The notes under the pieces: model-generated | Told to the model about the DNA's origin: nothing | The model's input: only the letters and a program-made list of their open reading frames with translations | Database searches by the model: none | Position numbers and translations under genes: made by a program | In this document: positions 11,193-22,670 of the stretch, piece by piece | Layout: every line of letters begins with the position of its first letter | Numbering within the stretch: the first letter of the stretch is position 1 | Source: Gonapodya sp. JEL0774 | Taxonomy: Eukaryota > Monoblepharomycota > Monoblepharidomycetes > Monoblepharidales > Gonapodyaceae | Assembly (NCBI GenBank): GCA_027604505.1 | Contig: JADIIX010000010.1 | Span: 124,001-188,000, forward strand | DNA: 64,000 nucleotides | Direction of reading: 5' to 3'

Positions 11193-13720
11193 TTACATGT
11201 ATGTTACGTGTTCAGTGTGTTGGCTATCAAGTGTTTCGAATTTGTGACGAGCCACTTCGGTTGTCCTGAATTGTCCTGTGTCGACTTTTTGAGATAGCAT
11301 TGAGAAAGGTGCAATTCTGTCAATTGCTTTACCATATATCTGCTGGATTCTTCTCCTCCTGCGCATTGCCGTGGAGTTGAGTGGTATCTCCACTGAGTCT
11401 TCCAGTAGGGAGGGTGAATCCCTACCTGAAAATTGCTTCCTCTTCCTCGCCCCCATGTCTCTGCCTGATAACCACTCAACACGTTTGCGTGCTGTCAAGT
11501 ATGCGTCACCGAATGCGTCGCGGATACTATTAACACGTGTAGTACCTCGTGTGATATCATTTGCCGGATTGAATGGATCCTGAGTGGCCATTGTCAGGGA
11601 AAATGGGGTATCATAACGAAGGACTGCATTCACCTGGATACTGAGCTTCCATGCTCTCCATTCCCCAGCACTCCCTTCCATGACACCACGCATCTCGGAC
11701 TTGGAACAAACTCTAGCCTCTTCTTGGGTTCGCCCAGGACACAGTACCGCAGTGTCGAATTGCCAGGTTGGGGACCCTTCGCTCCTAGCAATATGCGTGG
11801 GTCCAAAAAACAGCAGAAAACGAGTGAAAAGAAGACCTAGATCGTCCGAGGGATGTGCAGGGTACAATGGGACATTAGTCGATAGAGGACGGTTCAATTC
11901 GGTGTCATTCAGAGGGTAGAATATGTGTTGCAGGCGAAGGAAGCCGAGGACCATGCACAAAAGAGCGTAGCCTCCCACTGTAACGCATGGGAAAGTCAGA
12001 AGAGGGGTTCGCTGTCACCAACAACGCTACGGGACTCACATCCGCCTGAGAAGACTTCACCCAACTGTCTTGCTCTCAGTATTTCCTTCACGGCAACAAC
12101 CAATGGTCTGATTCTCCAGTCACTCTCCACTAGTTTCTTCGCCCATTTTGCAGTTCTCAAACCCTCGAAGCGTTGATACGTTGTATCTACTTCATAGCCG
12201 GAAACAGCATCCACATACTTCAAAACGGGCACTCGTGCCCGGGTGATAAGATTTATGCTCGTCTGCATTGCAGTAAGGACAGGCTCCCCAGACATAGCAT
12301 CATTATCTTCTTCGAGTTGACGGCCAGATATCCGACCAGATCTCTGCCGGCTCTCCTTCAGCGCGATTTTCTGCCTCTTATGTCCATTATCACAGAGGCG
12401 ATCTCTCTCCCATCTTGCATGTGCAGTTTGCTCAGTGCGGAGAGCGTGAGATATGCGAGACAGCTGTTTCGATTGCGCACCCTGCGTGAGTTGCTTAGTT
12501 GCTTGCGATGTAGAGTCACTCTCGTAGTCTGAATCACTGATATCAATAATTTCAGACAAATCATACTGTGAGTCTGAAGAGCCCTGACGCTTGCGTTTTC
12601 GAGTTGTGAGGCAACCTCGATCCGAGAGCGATAATTCCCCTTTAACAGCCGTCTCGCCTCCGACCATAACTACTGTGTCCACATCGCTTGCCACAACCTC
12701 CAAGCCCGTCGCCACACTCCCAAATACTTGAACTCGCGCTGCTCCCTTAAAACGCCGACGGACCACTGTGTCAAGGCGTGATACCGCATCACTACGAGCT
12801 CGAGCTTCTGCGGGGGTCGATGCAGTGAACGTCGATAGTATGAGCAGCTCACGATGGAGGTGCAACGTAAAGGTATCAAGTGAGAGGAGAGGGAACGATG
12901 GTGGTGGAGGGGTGAACCACGGTGAGTTAGGTAACGACGTCTCGCGATATCCAATGTCGTCGGATGGTGAGGGAGTCTTCGTTGATTTCACTTCTGATGT
13001 GGCTCCAGAGGCTACTGAGGCAACTTCTGGACGTTTCACAAGTCGATCAACTTGGGAGTCAGAATGCAATGGTGAAGCTCCTCGACGAATTGCTCGCTCA
13101 GCAGTTTGGTTCCAACACGGAATGAAGTCTCCGTCAAGACCTCCAAAACCTCCAGCAAAAAGTTCATTTGGTAAGTCTATCTGTCCGTTGCTGTATTCTA
13201 TCCCACGTTGTACAGTCGCATTCCCACTGCGTTGGTGTTCGAGCTTTCCATTGACTCGAACTTTGGCTGCCAGCCGCGAACGCTGGGAAATGACGCGTCG
13301 CATCACCGCCGAGCCAGCACTGCGAGGAGATAGACTCGTCTTCTGCAAGGTCGATTGTGGCGAATTGCTCTTCGGGAGGTATGGTTTAGATTTTTTGGAC
13401 GAGCGCCCATCCCGTGGGGTGACTCCACCTGCCAACTTCCTGGCGTCAGATCCCCGTTTTTTCATCTTTGAATTCCACTTGCTAGCGAGAGATGACTCAA
13501 ATGTGGTGTTATTCTTGTAGCGCGGGAGGGAAGGACCTGACCTCCTATTTTGCCTTGTGAACGAGCTGATAGATTGACCAGATTGAGGGTCCTTGTCCCG
13601 TATCCAGAGATTGCGCCCATGTGAGTTTCTTCGAAAGGACTGAGAAGCATGGGCGGATTCAGCCGATTGATGGCGCTTCGGGGACCACGACCTTGGACCG
13701 GAGATGATTGGGAACGACAT
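11193..13720 (-). CDS. TRF4: TRF4/PAPD5-type non-canonical poly(A) polymerase
   Basis: Nucleotidyltransferase expected to add short poly(A) tails to nuclear RNAs as part of a TRAMP-like complex. Seen: a long basic, low-complexity N terminus (about 300 residues); the catalytic motif VFGSVATGLEVVASDVDTVV with the first two Asp; the third Asp in GYEVDTTYQRFEG; IRPLVVAVKEILRARQL; the join EVFSGG-LGGYALLCMVLGF across an intron at about 12040; a DDLGLLFTRFLLFFG helix; and KLSIQ-DPFNPANDITRGT across a 51-nt intron at about 11581-11631. The spacing between the DxD and the third Asp is about 167 residues, against roughly 60 in PAPD5. The extra stretch is charged and Ser-rich and contains IIDISDSD (see findings). 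The start at 13720 (MSFPII) is an ATG; the frame is open further upstream. Confidence 0.88.
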
Positions 13721-14082
13721 GAGGCGGTGTGAATGAACGTGGAGAGCGAGTGGGAGGAAAAGGACAGATGAATGCGCAATGGAAAACGTGAATGAGCGCA
13801 GTCCTGCAACCACCAGCATCCGTATCGGAAACTGGGTGACGCTCGAAATTCTTGGACTGGTTCCCGGAGCGTGACACCAGTACATAAGCAAAGACAAGAA
13901 AAGTGAAGTCCATATTCGCTGCGAGGACACAATACAAACTACTAGACAAATCTATTCTGCGTTGCATGTTAGTTCCCTGTCGCTCATATCAGGTTTCCGG
14001 TTCTCGACTAATATTCAAGTAAGTTGCACGTTGCGGCACGTTCGCGGAACATCACTTTTGCACTCATTTGTGCTTTAGTCCT
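13721..14082. other. Intergenic region between ELF1 and TRF4 (same strand)
   Basis: About 360 bp upstream of the TRF4 start and downstream of the ELF1 stop. Part of it is open in the TRF4 frame to 13930 but is hydrophobic and unlike the following protein. Taken as promoter/leader. Confidence 0.35.
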
Positions 14083-14696
14083 TCATTCATCTTCGTCATC
14101 ATCATCGTCGCTTGGTCCGGCTGCTGCTCTATGACTGCCGCCATCCCTCGGACCGGCAACTCCTCCTCCTCTGCCCCCGACCCTCTCATCCTGTCCCTCT
14201 GCACCAACGTCTCGGTTGATCTCCTCAATTGAGTCAATCCATTTGTGATAGACGTCCGTGTTCTCGTCCAGAGCTTGAAGGCAAATCGACATGAAGGGGG
14301 AAAGTCCATTTCCCACGTGTTCCACATTGCCATGGTTGCAGCGTGTAGAAAGGGGGTCGCAGGGTGAAAACAGATCTCAAACTTCGAAGAACTGTATGTT
14401 TCGTTGCTGTCAAACTCACAGGTGATTTTGGTCTGCCAACCAACACCACATGTTCGGCAAGTGAGTGTGGCTACTTTGTTAGGTCGATCTCTTCGTTTCA
14501 GAATCAATTCCACGAGGGGTCAGAGGAGGGAAGTGAGGTTCAAGTAGGAACATTCGTTGGCGGGCAGGAAGGGTCAAGCCGCTCACAGCTTGACGTCGAT
14601 AGACTTCTCGTGATTACAAAACGGACAGTTGAATTCGCGGTCAAGAACAATCTTCGCCTTCGTTGGGGCCTTTCGCTTTGCCCTTCGTTTACCCAT
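14083..14696 (-). CDS. ELF1: Transcription elongation factor 1 homolog (ELF1/ELOF1)
   Basis: Small zinc-ribbon protein that travels with RNA polymerase II and helps it pass nucleosomes and lesions. Three exons. The first begins at 14696 with a basic leader ([15 protein letters not shown]) and the zinc pair CPFCNHEK, ending in IDVKL. The second contains [16 protein letters not shown] with the second CxxC pair. The third gives [20 protein letters not shown] and then an acidic tail ending DDDDDEDE at 14083. The motifs and their order match ELOF1. The Asp/Glu-rich tail is longer than in human ELOF1 but similar to fungal members. Divergent from CEP44 across a 569-bp region. Confidence 0.92.
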
Positions 14697-15265
14697 TTGG
14701 CGTGGTTCTCTCGAGGTAATGATGCGATCACACTCCACCCATTGCCCATCCAATAATTCCTATTAAACATTCCCAAAAACGCTCGTCCGCTTTCTACTGT
14801 AGCTCTAGCATATTTCAGGTCACAATCATCGAAGCGTCTGCCAGCCTTAGTGGAGGTTGTTCCGTCTTTGATTGATTATATCCGGAGAACAAATGGCACT
14901 TTTTCGGAAAATATGGATGGCATCATGCTTGGTTATGGAAGTCTTTTGAAATAGAACATTTGTAGTTTCATGGACGATAACCTGTCAAACTTCACAATAA
15001 ATTTAACTTTGTTGAAGTGAGCAGCTTGTGAGAACGTCCGGCCTTTCACAAAATTACAGGCGGCCGCCCGACGGCCGCTCGGGCGACATTCTTGCTGTCC
15101 ATTGCTCAAGCTCAATTCGCGGGGCAACCCTCACTTCGGGGGTGCCGTCTCGGGTCGGAGAGTGGGATTGGGCTTTGAACAGTAACTAAATCGCCAGAGT
15201 TCCAGTCCGAGGGTCTCATCTCTCGCACTCAAGACTAGCAGTTTATTGTGTGTGAGCCAGTGCCA
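14697..15265. promoter_or_regulatory. Bidirectional promoter region, ELF1 / CEP44
   Basis: 569 bp between two divergent start codons. It is AT-rich around 14880-15050, then has a sharply GC-rich block at 15057-15086 that holds a perfect inverted repeat (listed separately). No open frame with recognisable content. Confidence 0.5.
15065..15085. repeat. Perfect 7-bp inverted repeat with 7-bp GC spacer
   Basis: Arms cgcccga (15065-15071) and tcgggcg (15079-15085) are exact reverse complements, separated by cggccgc. It sits between ELF1 and CEP44, about 180 bp before the CEP44 ATG. It could be a binding site for a dimeric regulator or a small hairpin. Function unknown. Confidence 0.6.
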
Positions 15266-17702
15266 ATGGCGACGGGAGACCTTCGAGGCAACCTCGTGAA
15301 GCTTCAATCTGTGTTGAAGAGTTTTGGATACAATGGAAGCCCCGACCATGTCAGGTACTACAGTCGCACCTTCGTTTCCGATTGCTGTCGTGTTGTTTAC
15401 TCTCTTCTCCCTACCGTAAATCGTGTGGTGGATACAAATTGTGGCCGACGGCTGCTCTTTACTCAACCAGTCTCGCGCAGGGTGACACCAAAGAATTCTT
15501 ACCCCTTATAAATTGGACTCTTCTCAACTCCTCACCTGCGCTTGCCCGATATCTTGCAACGAAAAATTATGAACTCGCTGGACGTGGTGACGAGGGTTTC
15601 ATGGAATCTGTGTACAGGTTGTGCCGGGACGAGTTTGCCTATCGTCCAGCTCTCAGCCGAGAGCAATTTTTCGCCATGGGCTTTGCAGAGCGGAAGATTC
15701 TCTTCGTCATTGACCTCGTGAGCAAATGCAAACCGCTGGCTACTGCACTTGGACGAAACTCTGTATCAGTAGCTGAATCGACGGGCTTGAGCTCATTGGC
15801 ACATGGAGGGAGCAACCAAAATACCAAAAGGTTCTCAAACAATGGGGCGGTGATGGATAGACTTGCTATCTCCAGTTCGACTCAGGCACTCTCAGTTTTG
15901 AAGCCGTTGAGTTCCCGATTCCCTGCCAAATCGGGCTCTCGGCAGAGTATTGTTATGGGGGAGCGATCAGCTGATGGATTGAAAGGGCTCCATGGCACTG
16001 AAAATAGTCCTGACCATGGCTCTTTTAAGAGCACTCCCTCTGTATGCGTTCAGGACGACATCAGCGATTTTGACCTTGCCGCCACCTTTCCTGGATTCGC
16101 GCGCACTTCTTCCACGACGTCCTCCCATGATCTGAGTGCAAACGTACCTTCAAACTTTATTCCCAATACCTCCCATCCTTTGCAAAGAATAAGAGCTGAG
16201 GAAACACCGACGTTTGGTGCTCTCTCTAAGACAATATTGACGCTAGCTGGTGCGCCACCATTTCATCAATCGCGAGCTGGAGCATCGCCTGATGCAAAAT
16301 CATTCTTTTTGTCTGGACCGGTGTCCAACAATCCAGCCACCGGCACCACCCCTCACCCTCAATCTCGAAATGCTGCAGTTCCTTCCGCAGCGGAAGCATC
16401 AGCATTCGCTGAAACTGTAGGTTGCCGAGTAAGCTCTGTTGAAATGGACGTGCGGTCTTTGGTCTCGAGTGAAAGTGCCACAACCGCAAGGTTGGGTGTT
16501 TCCTCCCACGTAAATGGTAACAGGTACGCACTCGCGCTGACTAGCACGTCTCATTCAGCTCCGCCGGAAGGGTTTTCTAGCGATATGAGAAAGGCAGTCC
16601 CAGAATCCCGCTCAATTCTTATCGAAGGCACCACCACTCCATATGCGTCTGGCCCATATTCTTCGTTGCGGCCCACTTTAGAATCCTTGCCAGTTTCACC
16701 GGCGCTCCCTTATAGTTACCAACCATCATCTTGGGACGATGAAGTATCCCCTGTCGTTGTCTACCACCCGCCATCCCGCCCCATGACTCAAGAATCTACG
16801 ACTCACCATGTTACTGGACACTTGTCAACAGCCGATGGTTTTGGTACAACACGTGGCAGCGCCCGAGAGAATTTAGTCAGTAGTCAAGTTCCCGGGTCAA
16901 AATCTCGAGACTCCTCATTGCGTTCTGGGGTGCCAAACCTTGCGGAAGAAGCTATGTTGCAGGATTCAAGGAGGGATGTTTCAGATGGACGCCGTGGAGG
17001 TGCCATTGGTGAAGGCGAAAACCGAGACTTGTTGGAACTGCTGAAGAAAGTTCTGGTGGACAACGCTCAGATGATGGCGGACAGGGAGAGGATGAGGGCG
17101 GACAATCGAAATCTAAGGGAGGTGAGGGTTAACTTTTGCCATCGCATCTCATTGATGTTTCTGACTCAGCAGGTCCCGTTGCTACGACTGCTCACAGCTT
17201 CTCGCTGACTCAATAACTCAAATTGGCTCTCGGTTAGATGCGCTTGAACGGAGGATGGAGGGTTTATCGCCTTCAGAAGTTCGTGAGAGTGAGAACGCCC
17301 GCTGGGTTGAGCAGCATTCCTTCGATCACGTGAGATTTCCTGGTTCGGTGACCTCATGTTAATGACTGGCATCTTTCCGTTTCAATGCAGCCTTCCAGCC
17401 CGATTGTTACTGCTTCGATCGGCTCATACGACCAAGAAAGGGACATAGAGGTTACTCGGGTTCTCTTTGATGCTTCGTCACCGGGAACAGCGACATCCAG
17501 CACTGTCGCAACTAACTCCACAATGAATACAGTCACACCGAGCATAGCGAGTGTGACGAGCACAGCACCGACACTTGGCAGTCATACCGTGCATTGTAAT
17601 GAACAGATATCTTTCGATACGAGCTTTAGTGAGCCGTTAGCGCGTGTCGGTAGAAAACTCGAAGCGACTAAGACGTTTCTGAAGCAAAGGGCTGCTAGGT
17701 GA
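15266..17702 (+). CDS. CEP44: CEP44-like centrosomal protein
   Basis: CEP44 is a centriole component that binds microtubules and is needed for centriole-to-centrosome conversion in animals. The first exon starts at 15266 with MATGDLRGNLVKLQSVLK, very close to the animal CEP44 start, and splices at 15355-15470 to SLAQGDTKEFLPLINW. The conserved N-terminal domain continues with SPALARYLATKNYELAG, FMESVYRLCRDEF and MGFAERKILFVIDLVSK. After this comes a long disordered Ser/Thr/Pro-rich region of roughly 400 residues. A C-terminal coiled coil follows (LLELLKKVLVDNAQMMADRE), continuing across introns at about 17121-17199 and 17330-17390 through RLDALERRMEG. The presence of CEP44 is a strong sign of a centriole-bearing organism. 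Tail-to-tail with the PPP4R4 gene, 106 bp apart. Confidence 0.88.
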
Positions 17703-17808
17703 AACCTGTGACTTGAAGTCCAAAGCCGCATACTTTTCTCTACCCTACTCTACGCCTGAGGGCCTGTACAATGTTAATTAATTTAGTGACTGTCTTTTAC
17801 GGTCTAAA

Positions 17809-20800
17809 CTATCGTTTTAATGCTGATATTCTGTTCACTGGACGTGATGTGAAAGTCCCCGTCACCGAAGCTTTGGAGAACCCTTCGGCTACCGCAGCTA
17901 ACGGTTCGTCTCCCGAGCGATTGGATTTGCGGCTAGCTAATTGCAGAGAGCCTAATTGAGGGGTTGGAGGTGGTGCTCCTGATGCGGAGCGTCCTCTCGT
18001 AGCAAGTTTTGGGGCGGGTTTAGAGATGGTGTTTGAGGTCGGAACAGCAACTAATGTTGCTTGTATGGGAGATGTTGACGGGAATGCCGTCATCCCCACA
18101 GGTAGAGTCGAATTTCGGATTGAAGGAAGAGGTGATTTCGAAGGTATGGAAGTTGGGAGCGGGGGTGGTTGGTTTCTGGGGTTAACAGCGGGAGTTCCAC
18201 CAGCAGCGGCAGCGGCAAATGGTGGCACCATTCCGGATCCAGATCCAGATCCGGAGCCGAAACTGGCCTTGCGCCTAAGGGCAGCGGAGTCCGGAGATTT
18301 CGACACCGCAGGGAGTCCAACGTTTGCAACTGCGCTCGCTCGCCGTGCCAGCTCGGTTGGGCCAACCCGACCACCTTTCCCCTTCATTCGAGCTTCCTTT
18401 TCTGCAGCTAATCGTTTGCCGAACTCCACACGTGCCTCTTCAATCTCTCGTCTCTTAGCAGCTTCGTCCGACTCCCACTCTTCGAGAAGTGTTCGTTCCT
18501 CTTCTTCCTCCTTTGCTCTATCTGCCAGCTCTGTGGCAATTTCCTTGTCTACTCCTCCAGTGAGGAAACCACCCGTTGTGCCTTCTCCGCCCTGGTCATT
18601 CGCGGTTAATGCTTTCAGCTCATTCGTTGCTTCCAGAGCTGCCACAGCGACATCATGCTGTGTATCTGTTGTCGAAAGTGCTGTGACAATGTCCGTTATC
18701 CGAGTGATTAAAGTTGGATCAGCAGGCGGTTTCATTGTGCGCCTTACAGCCGGTATCATTTTGCAGAATCGCAGTCGAATGTTCACGACTGGATCTTTTG
18801 CGAGCTCGATATACTCGGTCACAAAATTTTCTCGGAAGTACTTGGAAGAAAAGATGTCTAACACCTCAGCACACACGTCAAGAAACAGCATGCGATTGTG
18901 ACATGATGGCTGCGACGCAAATTCTTGCAGTGTCTTGCAAACACGATCACGCTGGTCCAGGCGTCGGAGCCGGCGAAGATAGATGACCAAAGTGCGGACA
19001 ATGGTTTTCTTTATGGGGACTGTCACGTTCTTGTAAATTTCGAACACGGTCTGTCCATATCAGAAGTCATATGAGAGTCCAAACCTCCCAAAGGCTCACC
19101 TCGCTGAGCATCTTCACAAGCACCGGCAGGCAATGCATGACGAGTTGATCCGAATCAAAATAGTCAGGGAAATTTGCAAACTGTTTCAAAAGTTCATGGT
19201 GTGACCGCCAATTTGCGATATTCGCAGCGCTATCTCGTTCTCGTCGCAGTATGGCGAACAGTAGGTCGTCCATTTGGTGCACCGCAGACAAGTCTCGCTG
19301 ACCCGGTTCGTTCGATGACAGTCGCGTTAAAATGCGATCGATGTGAGGATACAAAGTTTGCGCAATATCTGGAACTGGATCGGAGATAAGTCGCAAGAAG
19401 ACAGGCCGGAGGAGTCGACCCGCGTCCTTTGCTAGGAGAGTTGCGACCTCGTGGAACGACGCAGCAATCTTTCGCCGCACTTCTGGAAACATGTCGGATG
19501 CTAGCGTACTGTACAGCTTGTCAAGCTGAAAAGACTCGTATTTGTCCGCGCCATAGACCTTAAGAGCACACTAAACAAAAGTGTGAGAGAAGTGATCTGT
19601 CACCCCTTAAGATTTTGACACTTACTGGGAAGTTATATGCACAGGAATCACGTAGATCGACCGACTGCGCTACTCCAAGACCCTGGTAGAATCCAAGGAA
19701 AAATGCGGAGTCCGACTCGGTCAACTGCCCTCGCGTTTCCCAGAGGAAGGGACCAGTTTCCTTTGCCAAAAGGGGCATGAGCTTCTCCGCTCGCTCCTCG
19801 CAAATTCTTCGATACAATGGAATCAGAATTTTCAAGCGTGCCTCAGCGTCTGTCCGCTGGATCATCAACACAAAGTTGGAAAGGGTAGCTTCCCGAACAG
19901 TGTCCTCATCATCCATTAGAAGTTCACGAAACTCTTCTAGCAGTTCATGACGACTTGGAAGAGGCCCAAGCGAGCGCGCAAGAGCGGGAAGTTGAAGACA
20001 CATGCAGCGCCGGACCTCATAATCGGTATCCTGACACAAAGTCATCGCCCGCTTGAAAAACAATCGCTCGATCCTGTAATAATGAGATCAAAACAAAAAA
20101 TTGGAGAAATTTCTGTTGCGACCCACTTCTTCCCGTCCAGCCTCAATGCAACAGCTCCCAACACGCGACAACACCATATTCGAAACGGAACGGGTTGAGC
20201 AAGACCACCGTCTATTAGTGCCTCTGGCAATATCTGAACATAGATCGTGTGTCAAAATGCTAAGCAAATCCAACTTTGAAGTTTCAACTTACGTCATTCT
20301 CTATCGTTTCCATTGGCAAGTACTTTATTGTTGTGATCAACAGTTCTGCCCACACTTCAACTACTTCTTGACTTCTGCTTTCCAGTAACTTGCGTGCAAC
20401 AGGCAACACTAGTGGAGAAACGTGCAGTAGGAAAGAGGGCTTGCAAATATGTTGGGTACTGTCCGGGTGTGGTGTAGAAGACAAAGAGTGGAGCGGAGCG
20501 CTAAACAAGGACATGAGCATTTGTCCTGCTGCTATTTGATACTCGATTGTGTCGTTCTGGACGATGGTCTTGTAGGGTCCGCAAAGAAATTCTCCAGTTT
20601 CTGGGGACGTCAACGGTGCCACAGATCACACTTACAAGTATTAGTGGAAGAAGAACGTTTTGAACCTCAATTTCTCGCTCACACAGAAGGTTGTTGATGT
20701 TGGTGAGGACGCTCAACTTCTGCGTGAGTGTGTCAGAGCTGAGACGATCCCAACGATTGGTTGGACCTCATTCCTCCCGAGACAGTGATCCGGTTTAAAC

Positions 20801-21107
20801 GTACTTAGTAAGAAAGGTTGCCCGCTCGATGTCCCCGAGGCGTTCGTCCACCGTGAACCGTTCAATCTCCTCCTCAGTCTCCGTTCGTTCCGCCAACGGC
20901 AGTCGTCGATGGAGCAAGTCAGCGGGAGAGTTACAATGCGTAAATAAGCAACATTGCACGGGCGCATACCTTCACCAGGCGACTGCTGAGCTTCAACTCG
21001 TCTGTTCCGCGTTTGACATCGTCCATATCTGTGACATCAGGCAAAGCTCCAAGCGCCTTCTCCCATTCCGCGAAAGACCATGAGGTCTCGGGCACGTTGA
21101 GAGCCAT
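17809..21107 (-). CDS. PPP4R4: HEAT-repeat protein phosphatase 4 regulatory subunit 4-like (PPP4R4)
   Basis: PPP4R4 is a HEAT-like repeat scaffold that binds the PP4 catalytic subunit in animals. The gene has at least seven exons read from 21107: MALNVPETSWSFAEWEKALG, then ERTETEEEIERFTVDERLGD, NINNLLCEREIEVQNVLLPL, QMLMSLFSAP, PEALIDGGLAQPVPFRIWCC, LFFKRAMTLCQDTDYEVRRC, MFPEVRRKIAASFHEVATLL, and last IELAKDPVVNIRLRFCKMIP. That last motif, together with the following long Glu-rich coiled coil (EEEEERTLLEEWESDEAAKR), matches the PPP4R4 C-terminal region. The final 150 residues are low-complexity Ser/Pro/Ala. The start is the ATG at 21107; the frame is open upstream only through a TTG. Other HEAT families are possible, but the order of motifs favours PPP4R4. 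Confidence 0.78.
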
Positions 21108-22670
21108 ATTCAAATTGCGCTTCAAGCAGACCAGCCGATGCGTCGATTTAGTGTGGGTAATTTATATTGCTCAGAATGAGGAGTTCCCATATGGACCATT
21201 CTAGGATCAAAACGGTTTCGCCGGCCAATAACTGAAATTTTATCGTTCTCATTATCTTACGGCTGTGGAGTTTCGAATGATATACTAATATGAATCGTCA
21301 CATAAGCATCTTAAAATTGCTCCCGCGCTCGTGGGCGACAGACTAGTTGATTCTATGTCAGGAGACGACGTTATATTGAGATTTGCCCCAAAGGTTCGCT
21401 GGCCACTCCCAGTCCTCAGATCCCCTATGGAAGTTCGAGAATCGAATTGAGCAATTTAGCATCGAATTATACGGGCGTTTACCAGGACCTTAAGTCCTTG
21501 TGCTTGAGAAACGATGGTCGCGTTCCCACAATTTATTGACAGGTGGTTTGTGTCGCCTGTAAATGCACACCCTATCGACAGACTGATGGTTCGTAAGCAG
21601 AAACGACATCTGGCGACAGCGAGAACACCGAACAAAGCGAAAATCGGATGGTACATGATTCGGAAGAGCGCACTTGTTTAAATTCAATTCGCTTATTCGT
21701 GATACGACGAAATCAAGAAAAAATGCGCCGCGTGTGGACAACTTTCTGCTAAAACGCTGATGATAAAGACATCGAAATTTGAAGTTGGAGGGCCTCATGG
21801 AAACATGTTTGTAGTGCTCTATTTCCTCGAATCACACCAATTGGGGCGTTGAACAGACTCTGGAGCTATGAAGATCATCCAGCTGCTGCATATTTGAGTG
21901 GTTTGGCACTCGACAGGCACGGATTTGTCCCCAGCACTCTTACCAGTTTTATGCCTAATACAGGCTACAAAGACTCGAGAGATTATGCATGCGAAGTAGT
22001 GGAAAACAGAAACAGAATGAAATCACTTCTGATAAATACGGCGTGAAAGTGGCTTCTCTGAATTTGCTCTAGTGGTTGTTAGAAAAACATTCTACAAAAT
22101 GAAATCATCCTAGGTATTCTTTAGCAAACGGACTGGTCCGAGGTGTGAGCCGTCCGGAGGTCACCACTCGGACTAGGGCAGCTAGAGACGCGATGTGAAT
22201 ATAGAGAACCCAATACAACACACTGCCGTCTTACCTAGAGACGCAGTGCTAAATCTGTCAAACCTAAGAAAAGAATCTATGCCCTGCCTATATTATCATC
22301 TGGTGGCCGCTACGCCACAACCCCTAAACCCTCAAACCTCATCTATCCCTTACCATCCATCTAACCTCCGACCTGGCGGTAAGCTCTATGTCGCCCTGGT
22401 GACACGAGGAGCATCTGAAGTGATTGAATGTGAGCAACTATCAATCTTGACTATAGCAGAGAAAATTGTTCTGACTAGAAACAGATCTTGCTTTGTTTCC
22501 TCTCACCGTATCTTTCACATTCATACCCCATACTGATAGTGATCCTTTATCCATTCCGAGCAAAAAATCCTCGTCCGTGCTACTGCTGCGAATGCCACTG
22601 GCGGGGAAGACGTGGGTGTGTATTCTCACAAAAATCCATCTCTTCTGACTACTACATCAAAGTGAGCTCT
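21108..22670. other. Longest stretch without a recognisable gene
   Basis: About 1.56 kb between the starts/ends of PPP4R4 and transketolase. It is clearly AT-richer than its neighbours. It has short open frames (for example 22195-22536 +, 21490-21798 -) with no protein-like conservation that I recognise. A short telomere-like stretch, cccctaaaccctcaaacc, lies near 22319. It could hold a decayed element, a non-coding RNA or long UTRs. Confidence 0.35.

Noticed and set aside
12768-13520. 250-codon open frame on the plus strand
   Set aside because: It is antisense to the TRF4 coding exon, which carries the conserved nucleotidyltransferase frame. The plus-strand translation is low-complexity with no family motif.
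18026-18901. 291-codon open frame on the plus strand
   Set aside because: It is the shadow of the low-complexity PPP4R4 C-terminal exon; the Ser/Ala/Val-rich translation is typical of antisense reading.
22195-22536. 113-codon plus-strand frame in the gene-poor island
   Set aside because: No domain, skewed composition, and no flanking exons; could be chance.
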